Of a DNA stretch of 64,000 nucleotides, positions 9,201 to 18,653 are shown piece after piece. Positions within the stretch are counted from its first letter, which is position 1; each line of letters opens with the position of its first letter. A model generated the notes under the pieces. It saw nothing but the letters and a program-made list of their open reading frames with translations, had not been told where the DNA came from and ran no database searches. A program made the translations under genes and the position numbers. The stretch is taken from contig BPHZ01000006.1 of NCBI GenBank assembly GCA_026003835.1, positions 1-64,000 of the forward strand. Reading direction: 5' to 3'. The stretch comes from Herpetosiphonaceae bacterium. GTDB taxonomy: Bacteria > Chloroflexota > Chloroflexia > Chloroflexales > Herpetosiphonaceae.

Positions 9201-10085
9201 ATGCTGGAAGAAATGCGTACTCGGCCAGCCATGTTCGCCGGAAGCTGGTACGCTGCCGATCCCTATGAGCTTACTCGTGGGATCGATCGTCTGCTGGCAG
9301 ACGCCGCCAATCTCCCGCCAGAAACGATTGAACCAGGCCTAGAGCTGGTAGGTGTTGTGGCACCCCACGCCGGTCATCGCTACTCCGGCAGAGTCGCCGC
9401 TGCCGCCTTTCGCCTCTTGCGCGGAGGATGCTGGGATAGCATCCTGCTCATCGGGCCCAGTCACCGCATCCCGGTAGACAACGCTGTGCTCGTCGCCGAT
9501 GTCGCTGCCTATGCCACACCTCTGGGCCTCGTCCACGTCGACCGTGCCGCCGTGGAGGCCCTGGCACAGCGCGTGCCGGTACAGCTCCTCAATGACGACA
9601 TTGAACATTCGCTTGAAATCGAATTGCCCTTCCTTCAGCGGGCTCTGGCGCCACTACCGCCTATGTTGCCGTTGATGGTCGGCTACCCGAATCTAAGCTT
9701 TGCCCGGCAGTTGGCTGAGGCGTTGGCCCATGTGCTGCACGGTCGTCGCACCCTGCTGATCGCCAGTAGCGACTGGTCCCACTACTACCCAGATGCACAG
9801 GCGCGACAGCTCGACCGCTGCGGCATTAAGCTTTTCCTCAACCTCGACGCCGAGGGCTTTGCATCGGCGCTGGCTACCGGCATGACGCAGGCGTGCGGAG
9901 CGGGTGCGCTGCTGATAGCGCTGCTGCTCGCCAGGCTATGGAGTGCCGATCGCGCTCTGGAGCTGGCCTACGCGACCTCAGGCGATGTTACAGGCGATCG
10001 CAGCCGCGTCGTCGGCTATGCCGCCATCGCGATGCTGCGGCGCCAGGTTGGACGAGAGCAGGGTTCTGAGGATGCTGATGGATGA
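9201..10085 (+). CDS. MEMO1 family protein (AmmeMemoRadiSam system protein B type)
   Basis: A 294-residue soluble protein of the MEMO1 family, related by fold to class III extradiol dioxygenases. Family landmarks appear in order: GSWYAADP (about 15-22), VVAPHAGHRYSGRVA (about 51-65), GPSHR, EHSLEIELPFLQ, SSDWSHY and GDVTGDRSRVVGYAA near the C-terminus. The His residues in APHAGH and SDWSHY correspond to putative metal ligands. In other genomes the gene often neighbours AMMECR1 and a radical SAM gene. Neither is present here, so the usual cluster is broken. Its stop overlaps the start of pcm by 8-14 nt, implying translational coupling. ATG 9201 follows AAAGG; ATG 9213 is an alternative. Confidence 0.88.
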   Translation: MLEEMRTRPAMFAGSWYAADPYELTRGIDRLLADAANLPPETIEPGLELVGVVAPHAGHRYSGRVAAAAFRLLRGGCWDSILLIGPSHRIPVDNAVLVADVAAYATPLGLVHVDRAAVEALAQRVPVQLLNDDIEHSLEIELPFLQRALAPLPPMLPLMVGYPNLSFARQLAEALAHVLHGRRTLLIASSDWSHYYPDAQARQLDRCGIKLFLNLDAEGFASALATGMTQACGAGALLIALLLARLWSADRALELAYATSGDVTGDRSRVVGYAAIAMLRRQVGREQGSEDADG

Positions 10086-10746
10086 GCGAGCTGCCGAGCG
10101 TCAGAGGATGGTAGAGAAGCAGCTGCGCCCACGGGGTATCAGCGATATACACGTGCTGGCGGCGATGGCTGAAGTTCCACGCCATCGCTTTATTCCCAAC
10201 GAGCTTCAGGATAGGGCATACGATGATGGAGCGCTGCCCATCGCTGCCGGACAGACGATCTCGCAGCCCTTTATCGTGGCGCTTATGGCGCAGGAGCTGC
10301 TGATCCAGCCCGATGATCGGGTGCTGGAGATCGGCACTGGCTCAGGCTATGCGGCAGCAGTGCTCAGCCGCCTCGCCGCACAGGTCTATACGGTCGAGCG
10401 CTACCCGGAGCTGGCCGCAGCCGCTCAGGAGCGCTTTCATGAGCTTGGCTACCGCAATATCCAGGTGCGCATCGGCGATGGCAGCCTGGGCTGGCCTGAG
10501 TTCGCGCCCTACGCCCGTATCTCCGTCGCCGCCGCTGCGCCGAACGTGCCCAAACCTCTCCTGGACCAGCTTGTAGATGGCGGGCATCTGGTGCTGCCGC
10601 TCGGCAGCAGAGATGAGCAGTGGCTCATACGGCTCACCCGGAAGGGGCCGCATATCATTGAGCAGCGGCTATGCCCCGTGCGCTTTGTGCCCCTCGTCGG
10701 CGATTGGGGATGGAACGCGGATCATCGCTCCGACAATATCCTGTAG
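10072..10746 (+). CDS. pcm: Protein-L-isoaspartate O-methyltransferase
   Basis: A 224-residue cytoplasmic SAM-dependent enzyme that methylates isoaspartyl residues to start their repair. The PCMT-specific ISQPFIVALM (about 65-74) is followed by SAM-binding motif I VLEIGTGSGYAAAVLS (about 84-99). The conserved C-terminal segment LVLPLGSR is also present. The start is ATG 10072, overlapping the MEMO1 gene and preceded by GAGG; ATG 10078 is also possible. The length equals the family norm. A promoter for the next gene lies inside the 3' end. Confidence 0.93.
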   Translation: MLMDERAAERQRMVEKQLRPRGISDIHVLAAMAEVPRHRFIPNELQDRAYDDGALPIAAGQTISQPFIVALMAQELLIQPDDRVLEIGTGSGYAAAVLSRLAAQVYTVERYPELAAAAQERFHELGYRNIQVRIGDGSLGWPEFAPYARISVAAAAPNVPKPLLDQLVDGGHLVLPLGSRDEQWLIRLTRKGPHIIEQRLCPVRFVPLVGDWGWNADHRSDNIL

Positions 10747-10757
10747 CGTGCTATACT
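10730..10757 (+). promoter_or_regulatory. Promoter for the M50 peptidase gene
   Basis: CCGACA (10730-10735), a 16-bp spacer and TATACT (10752-10757), at and just after the pcm stop. Both hexamers match 4-5 positions of consensus. Confidence 0.5.
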
Positions 10758-10793
10758 GAGAACAGGCTCCAATTGCCAGAATCGGAGGTTCTT

Positions 10794-11393
10794 ATGTACA
10801 GTGTCCCTCAGGATCGGATGGGACCAAAAAATGAGATCGTTGAATTGCTCAAGGCCTGGGCGGGCACAACCCTTGCCTTCGCTATTCTTCTGCGCTCTCC
10901 GCAGCGAGACCTCCCTGAGGCGCTCTTGCTGGCGGGAGTTACGGTGGCCCTCGGCATTATCGGCCACGAGCTGGCACACCGCGCGGTGGCGCGGTACTTT
11001 GGCTGCTGGGCACGCTTTATCGCCAACGACGCCATGCTGGTGCTGGCGATCCTTATGGCCTTCACTGGCTTCCTCTTTGCCGCGCCCGGCGCAGTCTGGC
11101 ATAGCGGCTATATTAGCAAACGCCAGAGCGGCCTGATCGCCGCGGCCGGCCCGGCTACGAATATGGTGTTGGCAATCATCTGCCTGGCGCTGATCCAGAT
11201 CCTGCCTTTTGGAACACGGCTGTGGTCCTTTGTCTGGGCAGGCTACACCCTCAACGCCTGGCTTGGCCTGTTCAATATGATCCCCTTCGGACCGCTGGAT
11301 GGGGCAAAGGTTCTGAATTGGAGTGGAGCCGCCTTTGCAGTTCTGGCCGGACTGGGACTGTTTCTGGTTTTCGGCGTGCCACGCCTGCTCTAA
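10794..11393 (+). CDS. Site-2-protease-like zinc metallopeptidase (family M50)
   Basis: A 199-residue integral membrane protein of the minimal M50 type. The zinc motif HELAH is at His58-Glu59...His62, inside a hydrophobic helix, and the third ligand motif is GPLDG with Asp169, in the place of the usual NPDG. Four to six hydrophobic segments surround these. No PDZ or CBS domain is present. Such proteins cleave membrane-spanning substrates such as anti-sigma factors; the substrate here is unknown, and no sigma or anti-sigma gene is next to it. ATG 10794 is preceded by CGGAGG. The distance to tpiA is 54 bp with an AAGGAGG between. Confidence 0.88.
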   Translation: MYSVPQDRMGPKNEIVELLKAWAGTTLAFAILLRSPQRDLPEALLLAGVTVALGIIGHELAHRAVARYFGCWARFIANDAMLVLAILMAFTGFLFAAPGAVWHSGYISKRQSGLIAAAGPATNMVLAIICLALIQILPFGTRLWSFVWAGYTLNAWLGLFNMIPFGPLDGAKVLNWSGAAFAVLAGLGLFLVFGVPRLL

Positions 11394-11447
11394 GCAAAGC
11401 GGGGAGGAGAATTTCTCCGGTTGTATGCTCAAGGAGGAATATTCGAT

Positions 11448-12206
11448 ATGCGCTTACCCCTGATTGCCGGTAACTGGAAAATGTATAAAACCGTCGAGGA
11501 GGCGCGCAGCCTGGCTCAGGCGGTCGCGGATGACCTTCGGTTCGACGATCGTGAGGTGCTGATCTGCCCACCCTTCACCGCCTTGCAGGCCGTTCGAGCC
11601 GTGGTGGAGGGCACGCCGCTCGCCCTGGGAGCGCAGAATATGCATTGGGCGGAGCAGGGCGCCTATACTGGCGAAATCTCGCCGTTGATGCTGCGCGATC
11701 TCGGCTGCAGCTATGTTATTCTGGGTCACAGCGAGCGCAGACAGTATTTCGGCGAAGATGATGCGCTGATCAATCGGAAAGTCCGCTCGGCGCTGGAGCA
11801 TGGACTGCGCCCCATCCTGTGTGTCGGGGAGACGAAGGCCCAGCGCGATGCGGGTAACGCGAAAACCGTTGTGCTCGGACAGGTGCGGCTCTGCCTGGAG
11901 CAGGTCACTGCCGAACAGATGCACTCCCTGGTCATTGCCTATGAGCCGGTGTGGGCTATCGGCACCGGCGATACAGCAACCCCAGCGGATGCCCAGGAGA
12001 TGCACGAGGCGATTCGGAATACGCTCGCCGATCTCTATGGCTCGCAGGTTGCCGATCAGGTGCGCATTCAGTATGGAGGGAGCGTCAAGCCTGACAACAT
12101 TGATGATCTAATGGCGCAGTCGGATATCGATGGCGCCCTGGTTGGCGGCGCCTCGCTCAAAGCTGGCGATTTCAGGCGCATCGTTGCGTTCGAGCGGCGT
12201 AGCTAA
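11448..12206 (+). CDS. tpiA: Triosephosphate isomerase
   Basis: A 252-residue TIM-barrel enzyme that interconverts dihydroxyacetone phosphate and glyceraldehyde 3-phosphate in glycolysis and gluconeogenesis. Catalytic residues are visible: Lys11 in AGNWKM, His94 in GHSERR and Glu166 in AYEPVWAIGTG. The phosphate-binding YGGSVKPDN lies near the C-terminus. ATG 11448 is preferred over the in-frame ATG at 11421 because AAGGAGG (11431-11437) sits about 10 nt upstream. mgtC follows after 15 bp on the same strand. gap, acting next in the pathway, is 18 kb away in this window. Confidence 0.97.
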   Translation: MRLPLIAGNWKMYKTVEEARSLAQAVADDLRFDDREVLICPPFTALQAVRAVVEGTPLALGAQNMHWAEQGAYTGEISPLMLRDLGCSYVILGHSERRQYFGEDDALINRKVRSALEHGLRPILCVGETKAQRDAGNAKTVVLGQVRLCLEQVTAEQMHSLVIAYEPVWAIGTGDTATPADAQEMHEAIRNTLADLYGSQVADQVRIQYGGSVKPDNIDDLMAQSDIDGALVGGASLKAGDFRRIVAFERRS

Positions 12207-12221
12207 GGAAGGCTGACGAAG

Positions 12222-12722
12222 GTGATCGAAGACCTGCGGATTCTTGGTGAGGTAGCTGTTGCACTTATCCTCGGAGGTATCATCGGCCTCGAGCGAGAAA
12301 TGGCGCGCAAGCCCGCCGGCCTCCGTACCCATGCGCTCGTCGCTGCCGCGGCATGTTTGTTTGTTGCCCTTGGCCGACTGCTGCAGGACTACAATATGGA
12401 TCAGCTGGCGGTCCCGGCAGATGCCGTTGTGCGCACGGACCCGGTTCGTATCATTGAGGCCATCGTAACCGGAATCAGCTTCTTGGGCGCCGGTACGATT
12501 ATCCGCAGCTCCGAGCACGAGCGCGTTGAAGGGCTGACAACAGCAGCAACGATTCTCGTTGCTGCTGCGGTAGGCGTCACCGTCGCTATCGAGCGCTGGG
12601 TGATTGCTATTGGTATCGTGTTGCTGGTGCTGTTTATTGCGCGCGGCGTCAAGCGGCTGGAGAATCGTTTGAATATCCACAGAGAGAGACGCGGGCACGC
12701 TGAGGGCCAGCAGCATACGTAA
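12222..12722 (+). CDS. MgtC/SapB family membrane protein
   Basis: A 166-residue inner-membrane protein. The signature GGIIGLEREMARKPAGLRTH (about 18-37) is the conserved MgtC/SapB motif, followed by LGAGTIIR (about 88-95). Four to five hydrophobic helices are apparent. The family is linked to growth at low magnesium and to modulation of membrane ATPase or potential, but substrates are not settled. The GTG start at 12222 is supported by GGAAGG/GAAGG upstream. The C-terminal soluble domain of longer MgtC proteins is missing, which is common in the SapB-like subgroup. Confidence 0.88.
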   Translation: MIEDLRILGEVAVALILGGIIGLEREMARKPAGLRTHALVAAAACLFVALGRLLQDYNMDQLAVPADAVVRTDPVRIIEAIVTGISFLGAGTIIRSSEHERVEGLTTAATILVAAAVGVTVAIERWVIAIGIVLLVLFIARGVKRLENRLNIHRERRGHAEGQQHT

Positions 12723-12735
12723 GGGTGATCAACGT

Positions 12736-13686
12736 ATGTCGGAACGAGTTCTACAGGAAAACCAGTGTCTCCTTATCGATCGCAGCAGTCGCGGCCGCCT
12801 GATCATGAGCGGCAGGGATCGCGTCGATCTACTCCAGCGCCTGTCGACCAATGATCTCCGTAACCGGGCGCCGGGCCAGGGCGTGGAGACGGTCCTTACC
12901 AACCATATCGGACGGATCATCGACCTACTGTTGGTGCTCTTCCTGCCGGAAAGCCTGATCGTCGTCACCGGGCCGGAGCGCAGCGAGGAAATCGCCGCGT
13001 ACCTGCGCCGCAACATTTTCTTTATGGACCAGGTGCGCGTTGACGACTACAGCGCCGAGTGGGGCCAGATCGAGCTCTACGGCGCCGAAGCCGGCGCAGC
13101 GCTGGAGCGTGTTGCCGCCGTGCGGCCTGCGGATCTCCCCCTCTTCGGCCATACGTTTATGACCATCGACGGCTCGGAGATCCGGCTGGCGCGCATCAGG
13201 CCGCTTGCGGGCGGCGGCTGGACGGCTATTGGGCCGCGCGATTCGCTACAACAGCTTCAGACGCGGCTGCTAGCCGCCGGGGCCGTCGCAATCGACAGTG
13301 CGGAGCTTGATGTGCTGCGTGTCGAGGCGGGACAGCCCGGCCTGCCTGAGCTGAATCTGGAGTATATTCCGCTGGAAACCGGGCTATGGGATGCCGTTAG
13401 CTTCAGCAAGGGCTGCTATGTTGGGCAGGAGATTATTGCGCGTATGGAAAGCCGGGGCAAGCTGGCGAAGCGGCTCATGGGATTACGCCTCGCCGAGCTG
13501 CCCGCGACGCTGCCTGCACGGCTGGAGGCAGATGGAAAAGACGCGGGCGATCTTACCAGTGCTGTCCTCTCGCCGCGCTTTGGGCCTATCGGCCTGGGCT
13601 ACGTTCGCACCGCCTATGCTGAGCCCGGCACAGCTCTCTCCGTAGAGGGTCGTCCGGCCACGGTTACCACCCTGCCATTTGAGTAA
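12736..13686 (+). CDS. ygfZ: YgfZ/GcvT-domain protein (folate-dependent Fe-S cluster assembly factor)
   Basis: A 316-residue cytoplasmic protein related to the T-protein of glycine cleavage. The diagnostic motif KGCYVGQE is at residues 225-232, with the conserved Cys227. YgfZ/IBA57 proteins use tetrahydrofolate and support maturation or repair of certain iron-sulfur enzymes. The absence of lipD/gcvH/gcvP neighbours and the KGC motif distinguish it from true GcvT. The start follows GGGTGATCAACGT with weak Shine-Dalgarno. It ends 3 bp before the HAD gene, so these are cotranscribed. Confidence 0.88.
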   Translation: MSERVLQENQCLLIDRSSRGRLIMSGRDRVDLLQRLSTNDLRNRAPGQGVETVLTNHIGRIIDLLLVLFLPESLIVVTGPERSEEIAAYLRRNIFFMDQVRVDDYSAEWGQIELYGAEAGAALERVAAVRPADLPLFGHTFMTIDGSEIRLARIRPLAGGGWTAIGPRDSLQQLQTRLLAAGAVAIDSAELDVLRVEAGQPGLPELNLEYIPLETGLWDAVSFSKGCYVGQEIIARMESRGKLAKRLMGLRLAELPATLPARLEADGKDAGDLTSAVLSPRFGPIGLGYVRTAYAEPGTALSVEGRPATVTTLPFE

Positions 13687-13689
13687 ACT

Positions 13690-14355
13690 ATGACCATACG
13701 GGGCATCATCTTCGACTTCGGCGGCGTCTTTAGCCCCCAGCACGAGTCACTCGCCGGCTTTACAGCGGCTGCCAAACGCTTCGGACGCAGCGAACAGGAG
13801 CTCTACGACCTGCTCTACAGCGGCGAGGAGTGGCGGCTGGCACGCACGGGACGGCTGCGCGCGGAGGAGTACTGGCGGCGGATGATGGGCCTGCTGGGAC
13901 TCCAGCCCGACGGCGATGTGCAGAGCTTTCTCGCCGAGCTCTTCAGCGGCGAGGCCATCGATCCCCAAGTTGTGAGAATCGCTACGCTGCTGGGGCAGCG
14001 CTACCCGCTGGCGCTGCTCTCAAATGCCCTCGACGATCTGGAGATCCTGCTCGTTGAGAAGTATAGGCTGCGGCATCTCTTTGCTGCCGTGATTAACTCT
14101 GCGGCGGTGGGCGTCGCCAAGCCGGACCCGCAGGCGTATGAGCTGGCGCTGCAAGCTCTTGGGCTCTCCCCGTCAGAGGCGCTCTTTATCGACGATAAGC
14201 AGCGCAATGTCCAGGCTGCGCTGACCCTCGGCATCCCTTCCATCCGCTATACAACACCGCAGGCGCTCACAGCCGAGCTCTTGGCGCGCTGTCTGCTGGA
14301 TGAGCAGGAAATCGCCAGTCTAGGCGATTCCAACGGCGTACAGGCCTTGGGGTAG
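13690..14355 (+). CDS. HAD-superfamily hydrolase (YihX-like)
   Basis: A 221-residue phosphatase-like protein. Motif I is IIFDFGGVF (Asp at about residue 9), motif II LLSNALDD, motif III KPDPQAYELAL and motif IV FIDDKQRNV. The second acidic residue of motif I is Gly, as in many YihX-type proteins (FDLGN/FDFGG). Substrate unknown; sugar phosphates are typical for relatives. It lies 3 bp after ygfZ and 18 bp before the interrupted gene at 14374, continuing the operon. Confidence 0.85.
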   Translation: MTIRGIIFDFGGVFSPQHESLAGFTAAAKRFGRSEQELYDLLYSGEEWRLARTGRLRAEEYWRRMMGLLGLQPDGDVQSFLAELFSGEAIDPQVVRIATLLGQRYPLALLSNALDDLEILLVEKYRLRHLFAAVINSAAVGVAKPDPQAYELALQALGLSPSEALFIDDKQRNVQAALTLGIPSIRYTTPQALTAELLARCLLDEQEIASLGDSNGVQALG

Positions 14356-14373
14356 CGGAAAGCGAGTAGAGTT

Positions 14374-14520
14374 ATGGCGGAGCTGAACGATGTGTTGCGG
14401 GCGCGTATCCTTGAAGCGTTTAAAGATTGGGTTGCGGCGCACTACGGCCAACAGACCAAAGGGGTGTCGATGGAAAATGCAACCATCTCGCGCGACCCGA
14501 CCGATGAGTGTGATTACATT
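14374..14520 (+). pseudogene. 5' part of a 77-residue gene split by the tnpB element
   Basis: Codons 1-49 of a small acidic protein beginning MAELNDVLRARILEAF. The frame is intact up to an exact codon boundary at 14520/14521, where the insertion sequence begins. Removing 14521-15774 joins this part in frame to 15775-15861, giving a complete 77-residue protein. Neither half resembles a family I know. The original gene would have been the last of the tpiA-mgtC-ygfZ-HAD run. Translation now runs into antisense tnpB sequence. Confidence 0.75.
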
Positions 14521-14650
14521 GTCAGTCACCCACCGTTAAAGCAGGTGGGCTTGCGCCTGAACCCGAAGGTTCGACGCCATAGGCCAACTGACACTGGCCC
14601 GATCACGGATATTGCAGGCAGCATTGACATCAGCAAGGTTCGTATGACCG
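14505..14650 (-). ncRNA. Predicted right-end guide RNA of TnpB (omega/reRNA)
   Basis: In characterised IS200/IS605-type elements, the TnpB guide RNA covers the 3' part of tnpB plus the right end, and its guide is the flanking DNA. Here the last base of the element on the minus strand is 14521, so the guide would start AATGTAATCACACTCA (14520 downward). The 5' limit given is only a guess; the scaffold was not folded. Confidence 0.35.
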
Positions 14651-15645
14651 CAGCCAACACAACAGAACGTGGCTTGATCAGGACGGTTGCGCTTGTCAAC
14701 CGTCCCGCATCTGTTGCACGCCTGCGATGTGTAGCGCGGATCAACCAGCAGAACACGAACGCCGCACAGCTGTGCTTTGTACGAGATGTACCGGCGAAGC
14801 TGATTGAACGACCAGTTGCTGAGCTTGGCGCGTGCGGATTTCCGAACCGTTGTGCGCTGGCGAATATGCGTCAAATCTTCCAACGCTATTCCTCTCGCGC
14901 TGCCTTTGGCTTTCCGCACAAGCTGCTTTGCAATGGTGTGGTTGATATTCGACTGGAAGCGGCGTTGCTTGCCGCTGATCTTTCTGAGGCGACGTTTGGC
15001 GCTTTTTGTGCCAACAGATTGCAGGGCATCACGACGGCGCTGATACCGCTGTCGCACGCGTTCTACCTGTGCGCCGCTGTACTGTTCGCCATCGCTATCC
15101 GTGGCAAGGTTCACAATCCCCAGATCGACCCCCAACACCGCGTCACCATCATCCGGCGTTGGTTCGTCAACGGTGCACGGTACAAGGAGGTAGAACTGAC
15201 CGTTGCGAAACACCAGATCGCTTTCGCCCTGTCGGGCCAACAACACCTGGCGTTGCCGTTCGCCACAGACAAACGGGATGGTCTGCCGGTGTTCGTCAGC
15301 AACCGTCCACATCCTCACGGTTTGCCGTTGGAGATTGAACGACAGGATGCGATCATCGTAGGCGATACTGCCGTGCGGTCGGTAGGCGCGCTGTGTCTTG
15401 CGATCCAGCTTGTAGCTATCGCCCACTTTCGCAAGACAACGGATCACCATCTGCGCCGACAGGCCGTAGTCCGCCTTGATACGCTGATAGACCAGTTGTT
15501 GCAGATCATACTTCCCAAAGACCTGCTGTTCCCACGCCACGCGGCTGATCTCGTTACACGCGGCGTTCGCCGTTTCAAGTGTGCGCTTCAGCGCATCAGC
15601 TTGTTCGGGCGTCGGTTGCAGCTTGATTTGGGCGATGATTTTCAT
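14536..15645 (-). CDS. tnpB: TnpB, RNA-guided RuvC nuclease (OrfB_IS605)
   Basis: A 369-residue protein of normal length for TnpB, ancestor of Cas12. The RuvC-like catalytic triad is complete: Asp174 in GVDLGIVNLATDS, Glu256 in ALEDLTH and Asp339 in ADVNAACNI. The four-Cys zinc finger (CNRCG at 310-314 and CVGC at 329-332) is also intact. The N-terminal wedge-like part starts MKIIAQIKLQPTPEQADALK. The reading frame has no damage, so the nuclease may be active. The start at ATG 15645 lies only 7 nt after the -10 hexamer, implying leaderless translation; longer upstream frames have no ribosome site. The gene is antisense to the gene it interrupts. Confidence 0.95.
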   Translation of the reverse strand: MKIIAQIKLQPTPEQADALKRTLETANAACNEISRVAWEQQVFGKYDLQQLVYQRIKADYGLSAQMVIRCLAKVGDSYKLDRKTQRAYRPHGSIAYDDRILSFNLQRQTVRMWTVADEHRQTIPFVCGERQRQVLLARQGESDLVFRNGQFYLLVPCTVDEPTPDDGDAVLGVDLGIVNLATDSDGEQYSGAQVERVRQRYQRRRDALQSVGTKSAKRRLRKISGKQRRFQSNINHTIAKQLVRKAKGSARGIALEDLTHIRQRTTVRKSARAKLSNWSFNQLRRYISYKAQLCGVRVLLVDPRYTSQACNRCGTVDKRNRPDQATFCCVGCGHTNLADVNAACNIRDRASVSWPMASNLRVQAQAHLL

Positions 15646-15652
15646 ATCTTGA

Positions 15653-15681
15653 ATTGTAGCACGGAGGTTCGCAGGTGTCAA
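15653..15681 (-). promoter_or_regulatory. Near-consensus promoter of tnpB
   Basis: On the minus strand TTGACA (15681-15676), a 17-bp spacer and TACAAT (15658-15653). The hexamers match 6/6 and 5/6. Transcription would begin at or next to the tnpB ATG at 15645. Confidence 0.85.
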
Positions 15682-15774
15682 CCGTGGGCTCAAGCCGCTC
15701 AAGCGGGGCGCTTCCTCCGGGTGCCCTGTGGGCGTCTCAAGCCTGTGGGCTTCCGCGCCTAAAGGCAAGCATCT

Positions 15775-15861
15775 GTGAAATTGAATATCCCAGAGTCTCC
15801 CACTACAGTGCGCGCTAGAGTTACGCTCGGCCCGGGCGATGAGATCACAGTGCAAGCCTAA
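15775..15861 (+). pseudogene. 3' part of the 77-residue gene split by the tnpB element
   Basis: Codons 50-77 plus stop of the interrupted gene, reading VKLNIPESPTTVRARVTLGP and then GDEITVQA. The first codon GTG replaces the GTC created by the element end. Without its own start it is unlikely to be translated alone, though GTG 15775 could act as one. A dispersed palindromic repeat follows at 15900. Confidence 0.7.
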
Positions 15862-15899
15862 GCCTGAACCGGGGAGAACGCTATCACGCGCCTGCTCAC

Positions 15900-15938
15900 G
15901 GGGAGGTTCGCAAGGGCCAAATCCTTCCGAACCTCCCC
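15900..15938. repeat. Dispersed palindrome, copy A
   Basis: GGGGAGGTTCG (15900-15910) pairs perfectly with CGAACCTCCCC (15928-15938), with an inner AAGG/CCTT pair after one mismatch. It lies between the end of the split gene and the end of the minus-strand small membrane gene, where it could act as a bidirectional terminator. Confidence 0.75.
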
Positions 15939-15953
15939 GCTATGAGCGGACGA

Positions 15954-16115
15954 CTAGAACAGCCACAAGAGCAGAAGCAAAAGCAGGAGTACTAACGGTA
16001 GGATCGTTTCCAGACAGCCGGCCTGCTGAGGAGCCTGTGATAGGTCCGAGAAGATGGCGGCGACGGTGTGGCGCAGCACCAGGATGATAATCAGCACGAA
16101 AAGTAAGATCGACAT
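15954..16115 (-). CDS. Small two-helix membrane protein, 53 residues
   Basis: A short frame starting ATG 16115 behind AAAGGAGGG. It encodes two very hydrophobic segments (MSILLFVLIIILVL, residues 1-14, and LPLVLLLLLLLWLF at the C-terminus) joined by a polar stretch containing APQQAGCLE. Strong ribosome binding site and clean hydrophobic architecture support a real gene; no family is recognised. It is monocistronic, 238 bp downstream of serS on the same strand. The serS hairpin at 16202 lies between. Confidence 0.6.
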   Translation of the reverse strand: MSILLFVLIIILVLRHTVAAIFSDLSQAPQQAGCLETILPLVLLLLLLLLWLF

Positions 16116-16201
16116 CCCCGCCCTCCTTTCTGTACCGAGCTCCAGGCGGATCGTCGTCCGTAATCTATACGTGCCTTTATCGTAGGAGTTACCGCGACGC
16201 A

Positions 16202-16237
16202 GATCAAGGCCCCAGGCGGCGACCTGGGGCCTTGATC
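16202..16237 (-). terminator. Strong hairpin downstream of serS
   Basis: A perfect 15-bp stem (GATCAAGGCCCCAGG at 16202-16216 with its complement at 16223-16237) and a 6-nt loop, about 115 bp after the serS stop. No T-tract follows on either strand, so it may protect or process the transcript rather than act as a classical intrinsic terminator. Confidence 0.55.
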
Positions 16238-16353
16238 CTTCCCAAAAGAGGAGCGGAGCAAGCGAAGGAGGATGGCTTCATCATAAGCTGCTTGCCTGGC
16301 GGAGCCAATCCCCCAGCAGTCCTTGTTACGCGCAGCCATCCGGCGAGAGAACG

Positions 16354-18108
<1,755 letters not shown>

Positions 18109-18112
<4 letters not shown>

Positions 18113-18621
18113 AGCTCTTCCTCACCATTAATCTCAACCAGCGTATAGGTCATCAAAACGTCAACGCTGCGCCGCCTGACGGGCAAGCCATATGCGCGGT
18201 AGCGGCCGCCGGCACGCAGGGGCAAATCCGATCGCGGCACCGTAATCATCCGCTCGCCCAGGGCCATGCGCGCCGGAAGCCCGCCGCTCGCACGCGGCAC
18301 ATGCTCCAGTCGCCCCTCAACAACCTCCAGCGTCTTCTCGCCCGCCCTACGGGCGGAGCGCCAGGCCAGCCAGGCGCCAGCAAACTCGGCCAGCGCGACC
18401 AAGCCCAGGGTAGAAGCCAGGATGACATGCTCGGAGGTTGACAGGTTGAGCAGCGGAGGCAAAGCCAGGCCAATCAGCAGGGAGATCACGCCGCTGAGCG
18501 CGATCGCTACCGCCAGCCAGCGCATGGGTCGCGCGGTAAGCTCTACCTGGCGCGGCGAGAGACGGCCTGCTCTGTTATAGCTCAAATCCTCCTCCCGACC
18601 ATAGAGAATACGCTCTGCCAT
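18109..18621 (-). CDS. Membrane protein of unknown function (serS operon, first gene)
   Basis: A 170-residue protein: a polar N-terminus (1-30), two hydrophobic helices (about 34-58 and 66-88), then a soluble domain of about 75 residues containing a VVEGRLEHV segment and a basic stretch near 147-152. ATG 18621 follows GAGG. It is the first gene after the T-box terminator, 30 nt downstream of its T-run. It is paralogous to the following gene. I do not recognise the family. Confidence 0.75.
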
Positions 18622-18653
18622 AGATCCTCACTGGCTATCTATCATCGACACAT

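Larger units (their letters stand above)
14521..15774 (-). mobile_element. IS200/IS605-family element with tnpB only (IS1341-like), 1254 bp
   Basis: Boundaries were deduced from the host reading frame and from terminal hairpins. The right end carries CCCACC/GGTGGG (14529-14534 with 14544-14549, 9-nt loop holding the tnpB stop). The left end carries AAGCC-TGTG-GGCTT (15739-15752) and CCGC-TCAA-GCGG (15695-15706). There are no terminal inverted repeats and no target duplication, as expected for this family. On the tnpB strand the left flank is TTCAC (15779-15775) and the element ends CTGAC (14525-14521), a pairing of left target motif and right cleavage motif typical of HUH-transposed elements. 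No tnpA is present, so movement would need TnpA in trans. Confidence 0.85.

Noticed and set aside
14374-15762. Open frame of 462 codons on plus across the tnpB region
   Set aside because: Only its first 49 codons are real host sequence; the rest is the antisense of tnpB, which has a full set of RuvC motifs.
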